Source of the DNA: Ciona intestinalis
Lineage: Eukaryota > Chordata > Ascidiacea > Phlebobranchia > Cionidae
Length of the DNA: 64,000 bases
Reading direction: 5' to 3'
Assembly: GCF_000224145.3 (NCBI RefSeq)
Contig: NW_004190420.2
Span: forward strand, 421,112-485,111
Below, in pieces: positions 58,556 through 64,000 of this stretch. The translations under genes were made by a program, and so were the position numbers. Positions within the stretch are counted from its first letter, which is position 1. The number at the start of each line of letters is the position of its first letter. Below the pieces are notes generated by a model, which saw only the letters and a program-made list of their open reading frames with translations, ran no database searches and was not told the origin of the DNA.

Positions 58556-60804
58556 CTTGAAACTTTAACTGTTGAAATATATCGGGTTAGAACAGGAGTT
58601 GACAAGCATAATATTACTAAACTTTTATAATGTAGTCATGTTCAACCTGTGTTAGAAAATACAAATAAACATAAATTTTCAATTGAAAAATGCTCTCTTT
58701 GGCAAGGAGAGTGTAGTTTTAAAAAGTTTTAACTTAATTTAATATTAAAACAGTCTGAAATTTGAAGCATATGTTTTATAAAAGACTCAGTTTAAAAAAT
58801 ATGAAATCAAAATTGGAAAGTTTGTTTTCTGCTTGAAGAATATATTATATATATATTTTTGTGAGTATTTTGTCCGAAACATATATAAATATATAATACA
58901 GGATATTTATTTTTGCATGAGTTCACGCCAGTATTTGCGCTAAATTTTTTTAGGTTTAATAGGGCAGCATTGATAACAATCAACCTAACATAGATTTTTA
59001 TCGAATCAGCAAAATTGTGTGGTAATAAAGGGAAAAAACAGAAATCACAGGGTATTTTTCCCAATCTGGTATATGGCGTAGGCCTAAGATGAGAGTGGAC
59101 CATAGGTAGTTATGCTTAGGGTGTATACAAGGGGGGTAAAGCACTCATATTATTGTAGTTTAAACCAATTTTACACGCTCCTATTATGTGCGTAAGTGCG
59201 TTATTATTTATGTTTGTCAGGGTATGTTTTTATCGTTTTATACGCGTCTATTTTCTAAGCAAAAACTTGTGGACTACCTCCCCCCCACCCCTAATAAATT
59301 CCTGGATATGCTCCTCGGCTCCTGGTTATACCAAAGTAATAATATTGCTTTATTTTTAAGCAAATGTGCCACATCATGAAATTTATAATTACACTTACTT
59401 ATTATGACGACTTCGGTGTATCCTCTTTAACGGTTTCTTTAGTAAAATATTTCCAAATTAGGCAAAGTTGGTTGTGGTAATATTTCAACAATAAACACTG
59501 GTTGCCAGTTATTCCTGGCTTCTTCCCTCATTCAGTGTTGTTTCAGCCGGCAGCCATGTTGTTTTCAATATCACAAAATAACATGCATACACCTTTATTG
59601 CCTATAACCGCCAGAAACTGATCAGAAAAATCGGTAAAAATATGTGATAAATACATCAATTGAAACATTTGACTCTTGTACTGTTAATAGGTTTAAGTGG
59701 CACTCGTGCAATAGTCATTTAAGTAGCCATAACATTAGTCTAATCAAACTAAAAACAAAACCATGGAAGTGTTTATAAAAGCAAAACAGTCACTGTAAAT
59801 TATTCACTTCGTATACGCAGATACGCTCGACCACTTTCACAGATGTTAATGATACCAAAGAACACTAAGTTTTATAGTGGTCTTCGATGATCAGATCATA
59901 GCTTGCTATACATTTAGTGAGTCATTTTATACCCACATAGCTAATACACAAGGAACTGTACAGCACCAACAATTAGCTATTTTGACGCTCCATGAAAAAA
60001 GCAAGCTGCCTTCTGCTTGATTTCCATTGACCATCCACCCTAAGCAATTAACTTAAAACAGTGCCACCTAGCGGTTAACAAAAAAAATTGGTAAAGTGAG
60101 TGAAAATCTTTGCTTTTTTGAAAACGTGGTTTATATTTAAACAGTTTTAAAAAAGCACCTAAGCATGCACTTGAACAACCTTGGCATCGGAGTTGTTTGT
60201 CGCAATCTATATCCTGGATCCGTGACCAATTTTAGTGAAGCATCATTATAGCGTCTGTCCTTTTGTCATTGTCGTTTAAAGGTATAAACAAGTAAATCGA
60301 TTATATAAAGTTTTAAGTATCTAACTCGATTAAGTACACGAGTATACTTGAAATTCAAAGTCCAAAGTTTCACGAGTTTCCACGCATAAATGTTTGGTTT
60401 GTTACTTACCAAACAGGATCTCTCCTGGACCGAACCGTTGTGATAATATTCCCTCGTTGACAGAAGTGGGAGTCATCAGCAATTAATATCAATTTCGACG
60501 TTATTTCAAATCCGGGTTCGTATAATCATCTTCACAAAATGATCACTCGTATTCGTTCGCTTACAACCCCTCTTTAAAGCAAGCATCATGAACCGATGTC
60601 GAATTTCTAATTAGCGCTTTTCACCGCCCACTTGATTTTAAATAAAAATACTATATAAGTGAGCAAATTTCAACTGTTAGTACAGACGACTGCTTCCAAA
60701 ACCGGGAGCTAGTCACATTTTTTTTGCGAAAAGCTGGTACAAGTAAGCGTTTTCTTATACGGAAGACAAAGAATACGGCCGAGACCTAACGCACGAACAG
60801 CGCG
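58556..60804. promoter_or_regulatory. Divergent upstream region of liprin-alpha and the sushi/vWD gene
   Basis: On the minus strand an acceptor (atttcaacag) lies about 15 nt before the liprin-alpha ATG, so its 5' UTR is spliced. Strong GTAAGT donors at 59398-59391 and 60409-60401 (minus strand) mark candidate non-coding first exons, which places possible promoters near 59.5 and 60.5 kb. The remaining sequence is AT-rich with no recognised gene. Confidence 0.45.
60652..60660 (+). promoter_or_regulatory. TATA box of the sushi/vWD gene
   Basis: CTATATAAG about 150 bp before the ATG at 60805 would put transcription start near 60683 and leave a 5' UTR of about 120 nt. Confidence 0.5.
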
Positions 60805-63800
60805 ATGGCGCTCTACGGCTACTTTCTAGCCCTGCTTTTACTTAGCGTTACTGTTCCCCACAGGTAAGAACTTACAAGATATTTTTGAACAAGTTTTATG
60901 CTTTTAATAAAAAGTTGCTATTTATGTTTAAATAAAATTGTAGCACCACACTTCCGTATGAATATATATTGTTGTAAGCTCTTTTAACGCATTTATTCTA
61001 TGTTACAGTATCGCTTTCATCGATCGTAAGTATTGTTGGAAATTTATTGAAATTTTATTTTATTTGTAATTTATAACTTTCAAGCCCAAACTTTTTTTTT
61101 AACGTATTGCACCAATTCGTAAAAGTATTAATTATGATCCGTTTTTAGCCTCGTTACCGGATAACGGATTCGATTCCCCTACAGGTAAGCTTGTTAGAAA
61201 AATATAGATCAATATTTTATCGCATAAATAAAGTTTAATTTATTCGTCAAAGACCACTGAAAGACTATATCGCACAAATACCGCTATACAAAAAAATTAC
61301 ATTGAAATTTCAAGTCGAAAATTTCATAAATCTAGGTCACGCCGGGCGCACTTGCGGGCAGCATTAAAATAAATTTTGAAGAATGAAAACGATATAACTT
61401 ATATATACCACATGTCTTTTATAGGGATTACATTTATGGTAATTAAGACAAATCGTAACCTTTGTTCCTTATTGCGAAATACAAAAAAATCAATAATCGA
61501 TTGCGCCATCATTTAATGTTACGCATCATTCGAGTGTCAAGGGCCCTCAATTAGTTTCTTGATTAAGAGGTTTTGTGATCGGCTGGTTAAGGTATGTATC
61601 TGTTTAACCTTACATTGAAATGACGTAATCAAATTCAGATAAAAACATTTTTATTGCGTCACTGGTAACCTATATTTATTTTTACGATTATATATTCGCA
61701 AGACCGCATATATATGTTCTACAATATCAAAACACTGCTGTAAAAATAAACATTTTCACCTGTTATTTTTATATTCCATTCCAGATATTCCAGCACCACC
61801 AAACGGAGAAGTTGAATGTAAAACCGAATATGGGATAACGTAAGTCCTTCATAAATATGCATATTATTTTACACACATATAGAACGACCGCTTCATATAT
61901 ATAAGGTTGGAAAAAATGGAACACCTTTTTATTCTATTTTCTAATCCCGTTTGGTAGTAAACAAAGAACATTCAAAGAGTTATTAAACCGTATTCTTACG
62001 AGCGTCACAGACCGTTGTTGATTGTTTAAATACCACCAGGATATTATGTGCTAAAGGTGTCTCATCTTCCCCAACCTACTATATGGTATTGAACACACAT
62101 ATATATGAAATGAAATATAGAACGACAGCTTGATGGTTTTAACTTTTCGTACAGGACTTGTAGCGCCAAATGCAAGTCGGGATTCACGTTCGCAAGCCTC
62201 GGATCTGTTGGAGACACACTCGTCAACCAATGGATGGATGGCGAATGGACAATCGGACCCAAGTTCCCTCCCTGCAAACGTAAGTGTATGGTGACTTATA
62301 ATGTACGTGTGAGATAAGGCCGCACAATGTGCATTACAAAGTAAACCTTTACAAATATATTACTCCGCCTGATGATCGTGTGCAATCATAAGTTACAGCG
62401 CAACCTAAAATATAATTGACTTAGTTTGATTTAGGCAAACTGATTTGATTAAAAACGCATCTAGTTAGGCGATCTGTTTAAAATTGAGTTTTCCATGCGT
62501 TATAGGTACACTCTGTGAAGCAAAGCACCCTGAAAAGGGAACAGTGCGTTGTGAGACGTCAGGCAACAAGATGATTTGCGACGTGGAGTGCAACCCAGGG
62601 TATCGAAGTGAACATACTCACTATTATATGTGCGACCTCGATAACGGAGAGTGGTCTCCATCGTTGCCAACAATTAACCGTTTCCCAACTTGCATCCTCG
62701 GAGAACAAAGGTATCTAATTAATCTAATAAACTAAATAGAAAACTACAGTAGTAGGGTGGAGTTAAACTGTTAGATAGTATATATTTTCAATCCCTTTTT
62801 TCGTCCCGTTTGGCAGTGAACTAAGAAAAGTTAAAAAATTATATACCTGTAGACCCGCGACTGTAAAATAGGGTAAATTGTTTAAAACATGATAAGGAAA
62901 TATGGGATTTAGATGCTAACGGTGTCACATCTTACTCCGCAGTAGGCTACTACATGAGCCTATAAGCAAATTCTAACTCTAACATATGCTTTCTCCATTA
63001 GCTGCATCAATATGGAAGCTCCTGAAAACGGTTACATTATTTGTAAAACCGAAGACGGGATCCATAAATGCACTCCCATGTGCAAGGTAGGCTATGGTGC
63101 TGTTGGAATGCCAATGGAAGGTTACTTTAAATGTTCCTTGGGAATGTGGTTGCCATCTGAGAAAGTGATGTGCTTACGTAAGTTTACCATTTCAGGAATT
63201 ACTTAACGTTCTATAAACAAACTAACAACCATGTTCTTACAGCCACCGACGACCCGGTTGATCCAATGGGATTGGCAGCAGTAACAGGCATTTACACCAT
63301 GAAGGATTTGCCTGTTGAACAGACCGGTTATTGTATGACATGGGGGCAACAACATTACCGCACCTTCGATGGAAAAATCTTCCGGTTCCAAGGTGATTGC
63401 TCATATGTGTTGGCGGAGGACACAGATCACTTCTTCACTGTACATTTGCACAATGAAAAGAACTGCAAAGGAAAAGGATGTAAACGGTATGTAAAATAAA
63501 CTCTTTCCCACCATACTGTTGTAAACCTTATCCTATACAACTACAATAAACAACACTTTACTCAATTTTTGTTACTTTTCTTTAGGAGTCTTTCCGTCTA
63601 CGTCGGAGATCTCCTCATTCAACTGAAGTCAGACCCCAAAGATGGAAGCCCTGGAGCTTTCGTTGATGATAAGAGGTTACCACTTCCATCAGCAATGTCG
63701 GGCGTTCTAATTCAACGGGTGGCAGATTTCGTTGTCGTGCGTGACCCTGAAAGCGAACTCTACATCAAGTGGGATGGCCTTGAATCTATTTTTATTAGGG

Positions 63801-64000
63801 TTCGTATTTAGTTTATATGGCTAAGCGGCGGTATATAATCCTTATTATTGTATATATACAAATGCATCTTTTTAGGTTGGAGAAAATCAAGAAAAGCGAA
63901 CACAAGGTCTCTGTGGCACTTATGATGAAAATCATCAGAATGATTTTACCAAGAAAGACGGTAAAGTTGTATCTCATGTCGTCGAATTTGCGGAATCCTG
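60805..64000 (+). CDS. Secreted sushi (CCP) and von Willebrand factor type D protein, 5' part
   Basis: Extracellular protein with a cleavable signal peptide (MALYGYFLALLLLSVTVPHS). Exons begin at 60805, 61012, 61149, 61786, 62155, 62507, 63002, 63242, 63586 and 63876; the gene runs past the window end. Phases agree. After the signal come three Cys-rich sushi-like modules (PPNGEVECKTEYGITTC, TLCEAKHPEKGTVRCET, NMEAPENGYIICKTEDG). Then a vWD domain opens with GYCMTWGQQHYRTFDGKIF and FQGDCSYVLAED and continues to TQGLCGTYDENHQNDF, where the calcium-site Asn/Asp residues sit. vWD domains of this type occur in mucins, zonadhesin, SCO-spondin and egg-coat or haemolymph proteins. The exact family cannot be set from this fragment. 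Confidence 0.9.
61900..62086. mobile_element. MITE, TAGTAGGGTGGGG family, in sushi/vWD intron 4
   Basis: Degraded left end ATAAGGTTGGAAAAAATGGA and well-kept right end CTCATCTTCCCCAACCTACT. Near-copies of ACACACATATA with AGAACGAC lie on both sides, suggesting local duplication around the insertion. Confidence 0.65.
62748..62952. mobile_element. MITE, TAGTAGGGTGGGG family, in sushi/vWD intron 6
   Basis: Left end AGTAGTAGGGTGGAGTTAAA and right end GTGTCACATCTTACTCCGC then AGTAGGCTACTA. About 200 bp and more diverged than the copies near 36.5 kb. It shares the inner TTTGGCAGTGAAC-like and TTGTTTAAAAC blocks. Confidence 0.6.

Overview
The window is animal nuclear DNA: AT-rich, with genes split into many short exons by GT-AG introns of mostly 100-800 bp and small gaps between genes. 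The encoded proteins are chordate-like in length and domain order (EEF2K about 721 aa, TRIT1 467 aa, EXD2 about 572 aa). Together with the compact introns and abundant small inverted-repeat elements, this suggests a tunicate of the Ciona type. That placement is inference from gene structure and similarity, not a database match. There are three 50-base assembly gaps (756-805, 29534-29583, 44020-44069) and one short low-quality patch (19738-19773).

Layout. 1-2364: a near-exact second copy of the EEF2K promoter and first exon, a gap, and non-coding DNA with a tiny foldback element. 2981-11850 (+): EEF2K, complete in 15 exons. 12407-14895 (-): TRIT1, complete in 12 exons. 15139-18317 (-): EXD2, complete in 11 exons, only 243 bp upstream of TRIT1. 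18697-20565 (+): RBKS, divergent from EXD2. 21539-25866 (+): merlin/NF2. 26473-28561 (+): an NADH-cytochrome b5 reductase with two candidate first exons. 28972-29926 (-): TMEM241, interrupted by a gap. 30-34.8 kb: a repeat-rich intergenic block with MITE-like tandem copies, a tRNA-derived SINE, an array of NRF-1-like palindromes and an inverted minisatellite. 34802-37722 (+): a family-31 beta-1,3-glycosyltransferase. 39551-58555 (-): a full liprin-alpha gene of about 32 exons. One 5.2 kb intron of it holds an unrelated gene of unknown function on the opposite strand (45544-49577, +). 60805-64000 (+): the start of a secreted sushi/von Willebrand factor type D protein that runs off the window.

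Most genes are housekeeping or signalling genes without an obvious shared pathway: translation-elongation control (EEF2K), tRNA modification (TRIT1), exonuclease (EXD2), ribose phosphorylation (RBKS), cortical signalling (merlin), haem/lipid redox (CYB5R), nucleotide-sugar transport (TMEM241), glycosylation (GT31) and synaptic or adhesion scaffolding (liprin-alpha). The most interesting points are: the nested unknown gene; the close EXD2-TRIT1 pair with a splice acceptor just before the TRIT1 start (candidate operon); the loss of the basic residues before the regulatory serine of merlin; the three NRF-1-like palindromes at exact 22 bp spacing; and several MITE families whose ends can be read directly.
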